DNA of 64,000 nucleotides from Sphingomonas sp. JUb134 (GCF_004341505.2 NZ_SLYP02000001.1:1561001-1625000); one strand, 5' to 3'. Positions 9,496 to 18,961 are shown, counted from the first letter of the stretch. A program made the numbers and translations. Notes: a model not told the origin generated them from the letters alone.

Positions 9496-9920
9496 TCATG
9501 CCAGTAACTGCGCCGGCACACCGAGCGCCGGGCCTGCCTCGGCGAGCCGCTGGTCGAGCGTATGCACTGTGGCGCCATGCTCCGACGCAATCGCTAGGTG
9601 CAACGCGTCACCGGCGCGAAGCCCCAATGTGTGCTGATCGGCAAACCTCGCCGCCGCCCGGAACTGCCCGCCCGTCACGGGCAGCACCGTGAAGCTCTCG
9701 GCGACGAGCTTGTTAAACATGGCGAGTGCTGCCGCGCGCTGCTCCAGGTTGATCTGCCCGGTCCGCAGCTTGATCGCCATGGCGGAAGACGTCTCGGTGA
9801 CGGTCCAGTCGCTGATCAAAAGCTGGGCTGGATCCTGCTCGGCCAGCCAGGCCTGAACACGCGGCGTCATAGCTTCGTTGGAGAGCGCCGCGACGATCAG
9901 CGACGTATCGAGATACTCCA

Positions 9921-9921
<1 letters not shown>
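9496..9921 (-). CDS. vapC: VapC-type PIN-domain toxin
   Basis: A 141-residue PIN-domain protein, the usual VapC size. Acidic active-site residues are visible: D5 in MEYLDTS, the E in TVTETSSA, D in GDALHLA and D in HTLDQRL. VapC toxins are Mg-dependent ribonucleases that cleave tRNA or rRNA and are held inactive by the cognate antitoxin. Its ATG shares one base with the stop of the antitoxin gene (TGATG), so the pair is translationally coupled. The frame is intact although neighbouring cargo genes are broken. The RNA target cannot be read from the sequence. Confidence 0.88.
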
Positions 9922-11415
<1,494 letters not shown>

Positions 11416-11470
11416 CAATGATCTGAGCGGTGCGTAGTGCCAGAAATTCGTGTATATTTCTGACATCGTT

Positions 11471-11616
11471 ATGCAGCGACTGACCGACCAGATCATGGCC
11501 GATGTGGAAGGCCTGCCCGAGGGCACCGGCGTGTCCGCCAAGGCTCTGCTACATTTTGGAAATCGAGCGGCGGTGGATCAGGCGCTGTCCAGTCTTGCTC
11601 GACGCAATTGCTTGGT
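11471..11616 (+). pseudogene. DUF6088 (AbiEi-like) antitoxin, truncated by IS21-family insertion
   Basis: The 49 codons from ATG 11471 match the start of DUF6088/AbiEi-like proteins, notably LPEGTGVSAKALLHFGNRA and VDQALSSLARRN. These are winged-helix antitoxins of type IV toxin-antitoxin systems. The match stops at the left inverted repeat of the insertion sequence (11617), and the frame then runs through IS sequence to a stop ending at 11692. No ribosome-binding site is seen. The rest of the gene and any AbiEii-type toxin partner are absent beyond the other IS end, so the insertion was probably accompanied by a deletion. Confidence 0.65.
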
Positions 11617-11683
11617 TGTCAACGGCGGAGCAAAACCAGGCCAGCGGGGCGGAGTAAAAGCAGGCCACTTGAGGCGCGCGCTG

Positions 11684-11725
11684 ACGATATGAAAAGGGCC
11701 CCGATCGGGGCCCTTTTCATATCGT
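11684..11725. terminator. Perfect 42-base palindrome, bidirectional terminator
   Basis: The sequence is a full palindrome centred on gatc, with A4-G3-C4 and its complement in the arms, so it ends in a T-run on both strands. It lies 21 bases after the istB stop and inside the IS left end. It would end istB transcription and could also insulate the element from reading through the cut DUF6088 gene. Confidence 0.75.
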
Positions 11726-11745
11726 TGCCGTCCTCGGCCTGATGG

Positions 11746-12597
11746 TCAGGAAGATAATATCTCACCGGTGTCCGGGTCGGACAGGGCACTGGCCTGGTTT
11801 TGCTCCGCCCCGCGACGTTTGCGTCCGGTGGACTGCTTGAGGCGATAGCTGTCGCCGTTCATGGTCAGGATGGTGGCATGGTGGGTGAGCCGGTCGAGCA
11901 GTGCGCCGGTCAGCCGCTCGGAGGCGAGCACCTGCGTCCAGTCCTCGAACGGCAGGTTGGAGGTGATGATGGTCGAGCCGCGCTCGTAGCGCTGCGACAG
12001 CACCTCGAAGAGCAGTTCGGCGCCGGTCGGGGACAACGGGACGTAGCCGAGTTCATCGACGACGAGCAGCTTCACGGCCGCCATCTCGCGTTGGAGCTTG
12101 AGCAGCCGTCGCTCGTCTCGCGCCTCCATCAACTGGTTCACCAGCGAGGCCGCGGTAGTGAAGGCGACTGTGAAGCCCTTCTGGCAAGCCGCCAGGCCGA
12201 GCGCGAGGGCTACATGCGTCTTGCCTGTCCCGCTGTTGCCGAGCGCAATGACGTTCTCGCGGCGCAGGATATATTCGCACCGTGCGAGCTCGACCACCAT
12301 CATCTTGTTCAGGCTGGGGATGGCGGTGAACTCGAAGGTGTCGAAGCTCTTCACAGCCGGGAAACGGGCTGCGCGGATCCGTCGTTCGATGGTCCGGCGC
12401 TCGCGGTCGATGAGCTCCAACTCGATAAGCCGCAACAGGTAGCGCGTGTGGTCGACCCCGCCTTGCGCGCATTCGCGCGCGACCTTTTCGTACTCGCGCA
12501 GAACGGTTGGCAGTTTGAGTTGTTTGAGATGATGGGCGAGCAGCACCTGTGGCGTACCTGCGGTCGTGCCCACCGGCATGGCGTCCTTGTCCGTCAT
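11746..12597 (-). CDS. istB: IS21-family helper ATPase IstB
   Basis: A 283-residue AAA+ ATPase of normal IstB length. The Walker A is ALGNSGTGKTH (about residue 110) and the Walker B is KLLVVDELGY, followed by the SNLPFEDW segment typical of the family. IstB assembles on target DNA and stimulates the IstA transposase. ATG 12597 overlaps the istA stop as ATGA, which indicates translational coupling; the upstream in-frame codon at 12627 lies within istA and is not needed. The gene is intact. Confidence 0.9.
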   Translation of the reverse strand: MTDKDAMPVGTTAGTPQVLLAHHLKQLKLPTVLREYEKVARECAQGGVDHTRYLLRLIELELIDRERRTIERRIRAARFPAVKSFDTFEFTAIPSLNKMMVVELARCEYILRRENVIALGNSGTGKTHVALALGLAACQKGFTVAFTTAASLVNQLMEARDERRLLKLQREMAAVKLLVVDELGYVPLSPTGAELLFEVLSQRYERGSTIITSNLPFEDWTQVLASERLTGALLDRLTHHATILTMNGDSYRLKQSTGRKRRGAEQNQASALSDPDTGEILSS

Positions 12598-14081
12598 GCT
12601 GCCAGCACCGCATAGTCGGCCGCGCACGTCGTTTTGACGTCCATCTTGGGCACGTGCGGATACGCCGCTAAATCCAGGCGCGGCGGACGGCGCTCGATAC
12701 GCGCCAGCGCGATGAGTTTTACCGCGTCAAAACCAGGTGCGCCCAACTGGACTGCCTCGGTCACGGCATCCGTGACGATGGGAAGCGGCATCGCCTCGAG
12801 CAGCCGCAGCACCTGGATGAACTCGCGTTTACCCTTGTTGCCCATCCGGGCCTCGAGCAGGTGGCGCAGATGCTGGAAGATGTCCGGCAGGTTCCAGTCC
12901 TGAAGGGCTGCCGCCTGGTCGAGCGCACCGGGCTTGGTCTCGATGAGCGCGAGATAGTGCAGTGGGTTGGAGACGAATACGCCTTCGTCGTAGCAACGCG
13001 CGTGCCGGGCAATCTCTTCGCCCGCGCATATGATGACGACCTCGTCGACGAACCCCTTCACCATCACGTCGCGGTAGCCGTACGCGGTCGGCACCGAATA
13101 GTCGTTGGTCCGGTAGCGCACCATCGCGGTCGACGACACGCGCGCCGCGCGTTTCTCGCATGGCTCCAGTGGTACGGACGGCAGCGTGCGCAATGCCGAT
13201 ACGTCTGCCGCCAGCCGCTCGGCAATGGTCTGCGCGTGCTGACCGGCATGCTCGCCCTGGCGCGTACGGCAGGACTCCTCGAACCTGGCGTTCAGGACAT
13301 CGAAATTGGCAGCGACCGGCACGGGCACCATGAAGTTGTTGCGCGCAAACTTCACCAGCCCCTCGACCTTGCCTTTGTCGTTGCCTCGCGCTGGACGCGC
13401 AAAACGGTCCTGAAACAGGTAGTGGCTGACCAACTCGGTGAAGGCGCGTGTGCGCTCGCGCGTTCCATCGCCGCAGATCTTTGCCACGGCGATGGTTGTG
13501 TTGTCGTAGAGGATGGACAGCGGCACGCCCCCGAAGAACGCGAATGCCGACACGTGCCCGTCAAGAAACGCCTCGGTCGTCTCGCGCGGATACGCCTTGA
13601 AGAAGCAGGCATCCGACTGCGGCAGCGACATGCAGAAATAGTGGATCTTCATCCGCTCCCCGCCGACGACCGCGACCGCCTCGCCAAAGTCGACCTGTGC
13701 ATGCCCCGGCGGGTGCGCCAGCGGCACGAAGGTCTCGCGCCCGCGGGCCCTGCACAGCCGCACATGGTCCTTCACCATCGTGTAGCCGCCCGTATAGCCA
13801 TGCTCGTCGCGCAGCCGCTCAAAGATCCGCTTGGCCGTGTGCTGCTGCTTGCCCGGCGCCTCGCGGTCGGCTGCCAGGATTGCGTCGATAACCGGTAGCA
13901 GCGTCCCGAGCTTCGGCTTGGTCGGAGGTTTCGTCCGGCGGTATCCAGGAGGCGCCGAATACAGGCACATCTTGCGTACCGTATCCCGGTTCAGCCCGAA
14001 CACCTCCGCCGCTTCCCGGCGACTATGCCCCTCGACAAATACAAACCGTCTGACCGCTGCGTAGCTCTCCACGACAAACAT
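12594..14081 (-). CDS. istA: IS21-family transposase IstA
   Basis: A 495-residue DDE transposase. An N-terminal HTH region (GHSRREAAEVFGLNRDTVRK) precedes an rve integrase core. The DDE triad can be read as D in QVDFGEA, D in ILYDNTT and E in DKGKVEGLVKF. The start was taken at ATG 14081 (MFVVESYAAV) rather than a GTG/ATG further out near the terminal repeat. It acts with IstB to move the element by cut-and-paste or circle formation. Complete and apparently functional. Confidence 0.9.
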   Translation of the reverse strand: MFVVESYAAVRRFVFVEGHSRREAAEVFGLNRDTVRKMCLYSAPPGYRRTKPPTKPKLGTLLPVIDAILAADREAPGKQQHTAKRIFERLRDEHGYTGGYTMVKDHVRLCRARGRETFVPLAHPPGHAQVDFGEAVAVVGGERMKIHYFCMSLPQSDACFFKAYPRETTEAFLDGHVSAFAFFGGVPLSILYDNTTIAVAKICGDGTRERTRAFTELVSHYLFQDRFARPARGNDKGKVEGLVKFARNNFMVPVPVAANFDVLNARFEESCRTRQGEHAGQHAQTIAERLAADVSALRTLPSVPLEPCEKRAARVSSTAMVRYRTNDYSVPTAYGYRDVMVKGFVDEVVIICAGEEIARHARCYDEGVFVSNPLHYLALIETKPGALDQAAALQDWNLPDIFQHLRHLLEARMGNKGKREFIQVLRLLEAMPLPIVTDAVTEAVQLGAPGFDAVKLIALARIERRPPRLDLAAYPHVPKMDVKTTCAADYAVLAA

Positions 14082-14189
14082 CCCCGCCGCTCCGCAAAGG
14101 GAGCAGCTTACCAACTGGCCGGATTTTACTCCGCCCCCGACGGCACTGCGCCGGCGGTCCTGTGGCCTGGTTTGTCACCGCCCTTCACA

Positions 14190-14264
14190 CCCCACAGGGT
14201 CTCTATCGTCGTCCTCCTGATACGGCATCATCAAGACGCGCACGCGGCTTGGCTTCTTGGTCAT
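14190..14264 (-). pseudogene. 5' end of an unidentified gene cut by the IS21 element
   Basis: ATG 14264 is preceded by a strong GGAGGATTA ribosome-binding site and opens MTKKPSRVRVLMMPYQEDDD, a plausible protein start, but the frame meets the IS right end after 25 codons. The remainder of the gene is missing on the other side of the element. The product cannot be identified from so short a piece. Confidence 0.4.
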
Positions 14265-14267
14265 GTT

Positions 14268-14290
14268 AATCCTCCGATAGTTGGAGGATT
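14268..14290 (-). promoter_or_regulatory. Inverted repeat overlapping the ribosome-binding site of the cut gene
   Basis: AATCCTCC-gatagtt-GGAGGATT forms a perfect 8-base stem with a 7-base loop. One arm contains the ribosome-binding site of the ATG at 14264. It could be an operator or an RNA hairpin hiding the ribosome-binding site. Its original gene is destroyed, so it is now only a relic. Confidence 0.35.
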
Positions 14291-14556
14291 TCTGATGGTG
14301 GCCAGACCTTGCCCGTTCGCGTAGGCGCTGGATTCTGCCGACGCTGACGGTATTTTTAGCCGCGATCTGGGCTCGGGTGTCAGAGCTGGAATGGTGCGCA
14401 AAGAGCCAATAGTAGTCGATAGATGGCTTGCGAAGGTTGGTGGAAATTCCTCAACGATATCAGCAGCGTAGGTTTCTGACGGGCCCTGAGCCGGTAGTAC
14501 TTGAGCGCAGAAATATTTTCTCCAATTATTTCATGTGGTTGATATGGACCAAAACA
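14291..14556. other. AT-richer island end, no gene called
   Basis: No complete gene is supported here. All three minus frames contain short protein-like stretches broken by stops, for example ISALKYYRLRARQKP near the right end and TRAQIAAKNTVSVGRIQRL nearer the left. This suggests a decayed minus-strand gene, perhaps a DNA-binding protein. The base composition is visibly less GC-rich than the chromosome that begins after 14571. Confidence 0.35.
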
Positions 14557-14571
14557 ATCGAGTGGGAATGA
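14557..14571 (+). other. Putative island attachment site: duplicated guaA 3' end
   Basis: ATCGAGTGGGAATGA encodes I-E-W-E-stop, the conserved C-terminus of GMP synthase, in the orientation expected for guaA reading left to right. The bases before it are not guaA coding sequence, so this is a detached copy of the gene end. The 3' end of guaA is a known chromosomal integration site for genomic islands, whose insertion duplicates the core site. This would be the distal att site, with guaA itself beyond the left edge of the window. Base composition changes here. Confidence 0.6.
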
Positions 14572-14600
14572 TCCCCGGCTCGCGCTAAGCGACCCGCATC

Positions 14601-14633
14601 CGTCCGGCGCACTCCACCCGAGTGCGCCGGACG
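14601..14633. terminator. Strong hairpin terminator
   Basis: A 13-14 base-pair stem (cgtccggcgcact and its complement) with a short ccacc-type loop lies 16 bases after the sugar dehydrogenase stop. It lies 30 bases from the guaA-end copy and may originally have served both guaA and the convergent dehydrogenase gene. Confidence 0.7.
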
Positions 14634-14648
14634 TTGCGTTTGGGGATG

Positions 14649-16007
14649 TTACGTCCCGCTAGGGCCGCCGGAGCCGGCAGCGGGAGCCCCGCCGGCATGG
14701 CTGATCCGCCACACCGTGTTGCCGACGTCGTCCGCCACCAGCAGCGCGCCGGTGCGATCGACCGCAACGCCCACCGGCCGGCCGCGTGCCTTGCCGTCCT
14801 TCAGGAAGCCGGTGACGAAATCCTGCGGCATGCCGGTCGGCCGGCCGCCCTGGAAGCGGATGAACGCCACCTTGTAGCCATGCGGGTCGCTGCGGTTCCA
14901 GCTGCCATGCTCGCCCACGAAGGCCCCGCCCTGATAGGCCGCAGGGAAGCTCGCGCCGGTGTAGAAGGCGAGCCCGAGCGGCGCGACATGCGATCCCAGC
15001 GAGTAATCCGGGGAGATCGCCTTTGCGACCAGTTCGGGCCGCTGCGGCCGCACCCGCGGATCCACATGCTGCCCGTAATAGCTGTACGGCCAGCCATAGA
15101 AGCCGCCCGGCTGCACCGACGTCATATAGTCGGGCACCAGGTCGGGGCCCAACTCGTCACGTTCGTTGATGACGGCCCACAGCGTGTTCGATCCGGGATA
15201 GAAGGTGAGCCCGTTGGGATTGCGCAGCCCGCTGGCATATACCTTCAGCAGGCCCGTCGCCGGATCGACCTCCAGGATCGCCGCCCGGTCGCGTTCGGCC
15301 TCTTCGCCGCGCTCCATCGCGTTGCTGTTCGATCCGATGCCCACGTACAGGCGGGACCCGTCCGGGCTCGCCGTCAGGCTCTTGGTCCAATGGTGGTTGA
15401 TCGGCCCCGCCGGCAGGTCGGCCACCTTCACGCCGGGCGCGGTGATCCGCGTCTGGCCGGGCACGAAGGGATAGCGCACGATCGCATCGGTGTTCGCGAC
15501 ATACAGGTCGCTTCCGATCACCGCCACGCCGAAGGGCGCGTTCAGCTTGTCGACCAGCACCGATCGCCCGTCCGGCCGGCCGTCGCCGTTGGTGTCGCGC
15601 ACCAGGGTGATGCGGTTACTCGGCGGCGGGGCTTCGCCGCTCTTCGCCTGGCCATGCGCCATCGACATGATCCAGTCGCGGATGGGGTCCTTCGGCCGCT
15701 GGACCGGCTCGCCGCCTTCCTTCTTCGATTCCACGATCAGCACGTCGCCGTTCGGCAGCGCCAGCACGTTGCGCGGGTTGGCGAGCCCGGTTGCGATCGC
15801 CTCGATGCGGAACCCGGCCGGCACGGTCGGGGTCTCGCCCGCCTTCCAGCCCACGACCTTGTAGACGCCCACGTCGGAGATCAGCGCCTCCTTCGGCTCG
15901 GGCAGGAGAGGGTTCGGCCCATATTGCGCGTTGGGGTCGATCTTCTGGCCGCCTCCGCAGCCGGCAAGGGCGGAAACGGCGAGCAGGGCTGCCAGGCTGC
16001 GCTTCAT
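14649..16007 (-). CDS. PQQ-dependent sugar dehydrogenase-like lipoprotein
   Basis: A 452-residue protein. ATG 16007 opens a lipoprotein signal MKRSLAALLAVSALAGCGGG, with the lipobox cysteine at residue 17. The rest is a six-bladed beta-propeller of the glucose/sorbosone dehydrogenase type, with blade motifs such as GLANPRNVLALPNGDVL, LRNPNGLTFYPGSNTLW and VAPLGLAFYTG. Such enzymes oxidise aldoses or sorbosone in the periplasm with PQQ or a similar quinone. The substrate cannot be told from sequence. Its ATG shares a base with the stop of the upstream membrane protein gene (TGATG), so the two form an operon. A frame that extends upstream is only the shadow of that gene. Confidence 0.85.
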   Translation of the reverse strand: MKRSLAALLAVSALAGCGGGQKIDPNAQYGPNPLLPEPKEALISDVGVYKVVGWKAGETPTVPAGFRIEAIATGLANPRNVLALPNGDVLIVESKKEGGEPVQRPKDPIRDWIMSMAHGQAKSGEAPPPSNRITLVRDTNGDGRPDGRSVLVDKLNAPFGVAVIGSDLYVANTDAIVRYPFVPGQTRITAPGVKVADLPAGPINHHWTKSLTASPDGSRLYVGIGSNSNAMERGEEAERDRAAILEVDPATGLLKVYASGLRNPNGLTFYPGSNTLWAVINERDELGPDLVPDYMTSVQPGGFYGWPYSYYGQHVDPRVRPQRPELVAKAISPDYSLGSHVAPLGLAFYTGASFPAAYQGGAFVGEHGSWNRSDPHGYKVAFIRFQGGRPTGMPQDFVTGFLKDGKARGRPVGVAVDRTGALLVADDVGNTVWRISHAGGAPAAGSGGPSGT

Positions 16008-16456
16008 CACAGGTCTCCCCCCACGCGGCGATTGGCGGATTGCCAGAACCACCCGGCCAGCAGCGCGAGCACGACGGCCAGGATCGACAGCATCAGCCCG
16101 GTCGGCACCACCGCCGTCCATCCGTCGCGCGTGTGGACGAAGGAGTTGAACACCTCCACCACCCAGGCGGCGAGGAACAGCAGCGCATGCGCCGCCCACG
16201 CGCCCGTGCGCCGCGCGCGCCTGCGGACCGTCTCCACGATCAGCACCACCCCGGCGACCCCGCCCACGACCAGGCCCGTCAGCAACAGCCAGCTGGAGAA
16301 GTTGAGCCACATCATGTCGGGTGCGCGGGAATAGGCGATGTCGGTGATCAGCGCGCCGACGAAGCAAGTGATCGAAGCCGGGAGCAGCGCGGAATAGATC
16401 CGGTGGCCGAGGACGCCGGGTGGCCGTCGATCGGCGTGCGCGATGCTCTCGGCCAT
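16007..16456 (-). CDS. DUF2231-type four-helix membrane protein
   Basis: A 149-residue protein with four predicted membrane helices (around ALLPASITCFVGALI, SWLLLTGLVVGGVAGVVL, AAHALLFLAAWVVEVF and MLSILAVVLALLAGWFW), typical of DUF2231. ATG 16456 is preferred because AAGGA lies seven bases upstream; ATG 16462 is too close to it. It is translationally coupled to the downstream sugar dehydrogenase, so it may anchor the enzyme or pass electrons from it; that role is an inference from the pairing. Confidence 0.75.
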   Translation of the reverse strand: MAESIAHADRRPPGVLGHRIYSALLPASITCFVGALITDIAYSRAPDMMWLNFSSWLLLTGLVVGGVAGVVLIVETVRRRARRTGAWAAHALLFLAAWVVEVFNSFVHTRDGWTAVVPTGLMLSILAVVLALLAGWFWQSANRRVGGDL

Positions 16457-16635
16457 AGGCATGTCCTTCCCTGTGTCTGGGGGGACTACGACCGGAGGGG
16501 AAGGGAGTTCCCGCGCGGGCGTCACGCGCGCGCGAAGCTGCCCAAAACGCTGTCTGGTCGATGAATGTCGCGGACGGGCTTCGTTCAGGCCGGCGCGCTT
16601 AGCTTCTCCCCATCGAGATTGTGAAGGAGAGGACC

Positions 16636-16932
16636 ATGCGTACGCTGATCATCCTGGCCACTGTGGCCGCTGCGGCATTCACCCCGGCCGCCGCATCCGC
16701 CCAGCGCTACGGCTACAACCACGAAGTCCGGCGCGAAGTGCAGGAATGCCGCCGCGAGCTGCGCCGTGCCGACAGCCGCCGCGAGTATCGCCGCGAACAG
16801 CGCGAGTGCCGCCGCGAAATCGCAGACGCACGCCGCGACGGCCGCCGCGACTGGCGCCACGATCGCCGCGACTGGCGAGACGATCGCGGCCACTATGGCT
16901 GGCGCGACCGTCAGTACGGCAGCCGCTGGTAA
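16636..16932 (+). CDS. Small secreted Arg/Asp-rich protein
   Basis: A 98-residue protein with a clear Sec signal peptide (MRTLIILATVAAAAFTPAAASAQ). The mature part is almost wholly made of RRE/RRD/RRDWR-type units, a highly charged periplasmic or exported peptide. ATG 16636 follows AAGGAGAGG by a few bases; a GTG at 16621 is less likely. Function unknown; small charged proteins of this kind are common in sphingomonads. A strong terminator follows. Confidence 0.75.
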   Translation: MRTLIILATVAAAAFTPAAASAQRYGYNHEVRREVQECRRELRRADSRREYRREQRECRREIADARRDGRRDWRHDRRDWRDDRGHYGWRDRQYGSRW

Positions 16933-16940
16933 GCGATCGA

Positions 16941-16970
16941 CGCCGGGCAGGGGCCACCCCTTGCCCGGCG
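16941..16970 (+). terminator. Hairpin terminator after the Arg-rich gene
   Basis: CGCCGGGCA pairs with TGCCCGGCG, and an inner GGGG pairs with CCCC around a cca loop. It starts nine bases after the stop codon. There is no long T-run, as is frequent in high-GC genomes. Confidence 0.6.
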
Positions 16971-17046
16971 CGAACGTTCCTGCCGATCCCGGCACCCGAA
17001 CCAAGCCGCCGCCCCGGCGTTGGTCTCCTGCAACGGGAGCAGGCTA

Positions 17047-18369
17047 GTGGTGGCAGAAGACGACACGCGCCGGGCGGCGCAGCTGGTGGCAGGCGCTGCC
17101 GAACCGCTGCCCCATTTCGACGATCCGGCATTCGGCGCGCTTTTTGATCGCTTCGCCGACGCCCGCGTGGTGTGCTTGGGCGAGGCGAGCCACGGCACCT
17201 CCGAATTCTACCGCGCCCGCGCCGCCATCACCCGCCACCTGATCGAGCGGCACGGCTTCACCATGGTCGCGGTCGAGGCGGACTGGCCCGATGCGGCGGT
17301 CATCGACCGCACCGTGCGCGCAAAGCCTGCGCCGGCCGAAGCGCCGACCCCCTTCACCCGCTTTCCCGCCTGGATGTGGCGCAATGTCGAGTTCGACGGC
17401 TTCGTGGACTGGCTCACCGCCCACAACGCCGAACGGGAGGCGTCCGCCCGCGTCAGCTTCCACGGTCTGGATCTCTACAACATGACGGCGTCGGTCGCCG
17501 CCGTGATCGGCTATCTGGAGCGGGTCGATCCGGCCGCCGCCGCCGAGGCCCGCCGCCTCTACGGCTGCCTGAAGCCCTGGAAGGAGCAGCCCGAACGCTA
17601 TGGCCGCATGGCGCTGAGCGAAGGGCATGGCCGATGCGAATCGGCGGTGGTGCAGCTGCTGCGCGACCTGTTCGCCAACGAAGCCGCCTATGCGCCCGGC
17701 GATCCGGACTCGTTCCTCGATGCGGCGCAGAATGCCAGGCTCGTCGCCAATGCAGAGGCCTATTATCGCGCCATGTACTATGGCTCGGCTGCCAGCTGGA
17801 ACCTGCGCGACGAGCATATGGCCGACACGCTGGAACTGCTGCTGCAGCGCAAGGGGCCGGATGCCAAGGCGGTGGTCTGGGCGCACAACAGCCATGTCGG
17901 CGACGCCCGCCGGACCGACATGGGCCAGAGCCGCGGTGAGCTGAACCTCGGCCAGCTGGTGCGGGAGCGCTACGACGGCGCCGCCTGCCTGATCGGCTTC
18001 GGCACCCACGCCGGCACCGTCGCCGCCGCCGATGATTGGGACGAGCCGATGCAGATCATGACGGTCAATCCGTCCCGGCCCGACAGTTTCGAACGCATCC
18101 TCCACGACAGCGACGCCCCGCGCTTCCTGCTCGATCTGCGCGAGGGGGCGGCAAGCCCCGAACTGCGCGAGGCGCTCACGGCCGAACGGCTCGAGCGCTA
18201 CATCGGCGTCATCTACCGCCCCGATACCGAACGCTGGAGCCATTATTCCGAGGCGTCGCTGGTCCAGGAATATGATGCCTTCCTGTGGTTCGACACCACG
18301 ACGGCCGTGCAAGCCACGGCGGCAACCGGTGAGGCGGGGCAGGACGAGACCTGGCCAACGGGACTGTAG
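17047..18369 (+). CDS. Erythromycin esterase family protein
   Basis: About 440 residues. The conserved LGEASHGTSEFYRAR near residue 40 contains the catalytic-type Glu/His of the EreA/EreB family, followed by AVEADWPD and, further on, VVWAHNSHVGDAR. Members hydrolyse macrolide lactones, but most chromosomal homologues have unknown esterase substrates, so resistance should not be assumed. GTG 17047 is preferred (GGGAG seven bases upstream); GTG 17050 is the alternative. No signal peptide, so it is cytoplasmic. Confidence 0.82.
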   Translation: MVAEDDTRRAAQLVAGAAEPLPHFDDPAFGALFDRFADARVVCLGEASHGTSEFYRARAAITRHLIERHGFTMVAVEADWPDAAVIDRTVRAKPAPAEAPTPFTRFPAWMWRNVEFDGFVDWLTAHNAEREASARVSFHGLDLYNMTASVAAVIGYLERVDPAAAAEARRLYGCLKPWKEQPERYGRMALSEGHGRCESAVVQLLRDLFANEAAYAPGDPDSFLDAAQNARLVANAEAYYRAMYYGSAASWNLRDEHMADTLELLLQRKGPDAKAVVWAHNSHVGDARRTDMGQSRGELNLGQLVRERYDGAACLIGFGTHAGTVAAADDWDEPMQIMTVNPSRPDSFERILHDSDAPRFLLDLREGAASPELREALTAERLERYIGVIYRPDTERWSHYSEASLVQEYDAFLWFDTTTAVQATAATGEAGQDETWPTGL

Positions 18370-18463
18370 AAGGACGACCGCTAAGAGTCGGAACCGCACC
18401 GCCGGAGTGGCGCGGGGTCGCGCACGGTGCCTATGATGGCCCGCACCTGTCCGGGAGATCCCA

Positions 18464-18907
18464 ATGCGCTTCCTGCTCGCCGCCTGTCTTGCCGCTGCGG
18501 CAATCGCCAGTCCTGCCGCCATGCGTCCGGCGATCGCCCAGTCCGCGGCACTCGATCCGAAGACCGCGGTCTACGAGTTGCGCATCTATTACCCCGCGCC
18601 CGGCAAGCTCGCCGGCCTCAACGCCCGCTTCCGCGAGCATACGCTCAAGCTCTTCGCCAAGCACGGCATGCACAACGTCGCCTATTGGAACGAGCAGCCC
18701 ACGGCGGAAGCCCCCGAGGGGCGGGTCGTCTACGTGCTCGCCTATCCGAGCCGGGAGGCGCGGGAGGCGAGCTGGAAGGCGTTCGGCGCCGATCCGGAAT
18801 GGCGTGCGGTGGTCGCGACCTCCGAAGCCGACGGCAAGCTGGTGACGAAGATCGACAGCGTCTTCATGACTCTGGCCGACTATTCCCCGCGCCTCCCGCT
18901 CCGCTGA
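18464..18907 (+). CDS. NIPSNAP family protein, secreted
   Basis: A 147-residue protein with a Sec signal peptide (cleavage near AIAQS). The mature part begins VYELRIYYPAPGKLAGLNARF, the typical NIPSNAP ferredoxin-like barrel start, and continues with an HTLKLFAKHGM helix and a VVYVLAYPS strand. NIPSNAP domains are small dimeric alpha/beta barrels without a firmly known activity. The gene has its own upstream region and ends in a terminator shared with metE. Confidence 0.8.
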   Translation: MRFLLAACLAAAAIASPAAMRPAIAQSAALDPKTAVYELRIYYPAPGKLAGLNARFREHTLKLFAKHGMHNVAYWNEQPTAEAPEGRVVYVLAYPSREAREASWKAFGADPEWRAVVATSEADGKLVTKIDSVFMTLADYSPRLPLR

Positions 18908-18920
18908 GCCGAGGCGGGGA

Positions 18921-18950
18921 GGCTGCGTGCCGCCGATCCGGCACGCAGCC
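18921..18950. terminator. Bidirectional terminator between convergent genes
   Basis: ggctgcgtgcc pairs perfectly with ggcacgcagcc (11 bp) around an eight-base loop. It sits between the ends of the NIPSNAP gene and metE. Confidence 0.7.
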
Positions 18951-18961
18951 GCTCTTCAGCG

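Larger units (their letters stand above)
11617..14189. mobile_element. IS21-family insertion sequence (istA-istB), about 2.57 kb
   Basis: The ends are set by a 27-base imperfect terminal inverted repeat (11617-11643 and 14163-14189, 22 of 27 matching) that begins TGT and ends in aaaccaggcca. A second inner repeat (ggcggagtaaaa) occurs near both ends, as is usual for the multiple transposase-binding sites of IS21 elements. It carries intact istA and istB. The flanks show no obvious 4-8 base target duplication, and both neighbouring genes are cut, so a deletion next to the element is likely. Confidence 0.8.

Noticed and set aside
14261..14530. Minus-strand open stretch of about 88 codons ending at the ATG of the cut gene
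   Set aside because: No start codon and poor coding character; more likely part of a decayed region.
17047..18369. Macrolide resistance call for the erythromycin-esterase-like gene
   Set aside because: The family is broad and chromosomal members are mostly unlinked to resistance; sequence alone does not support it.
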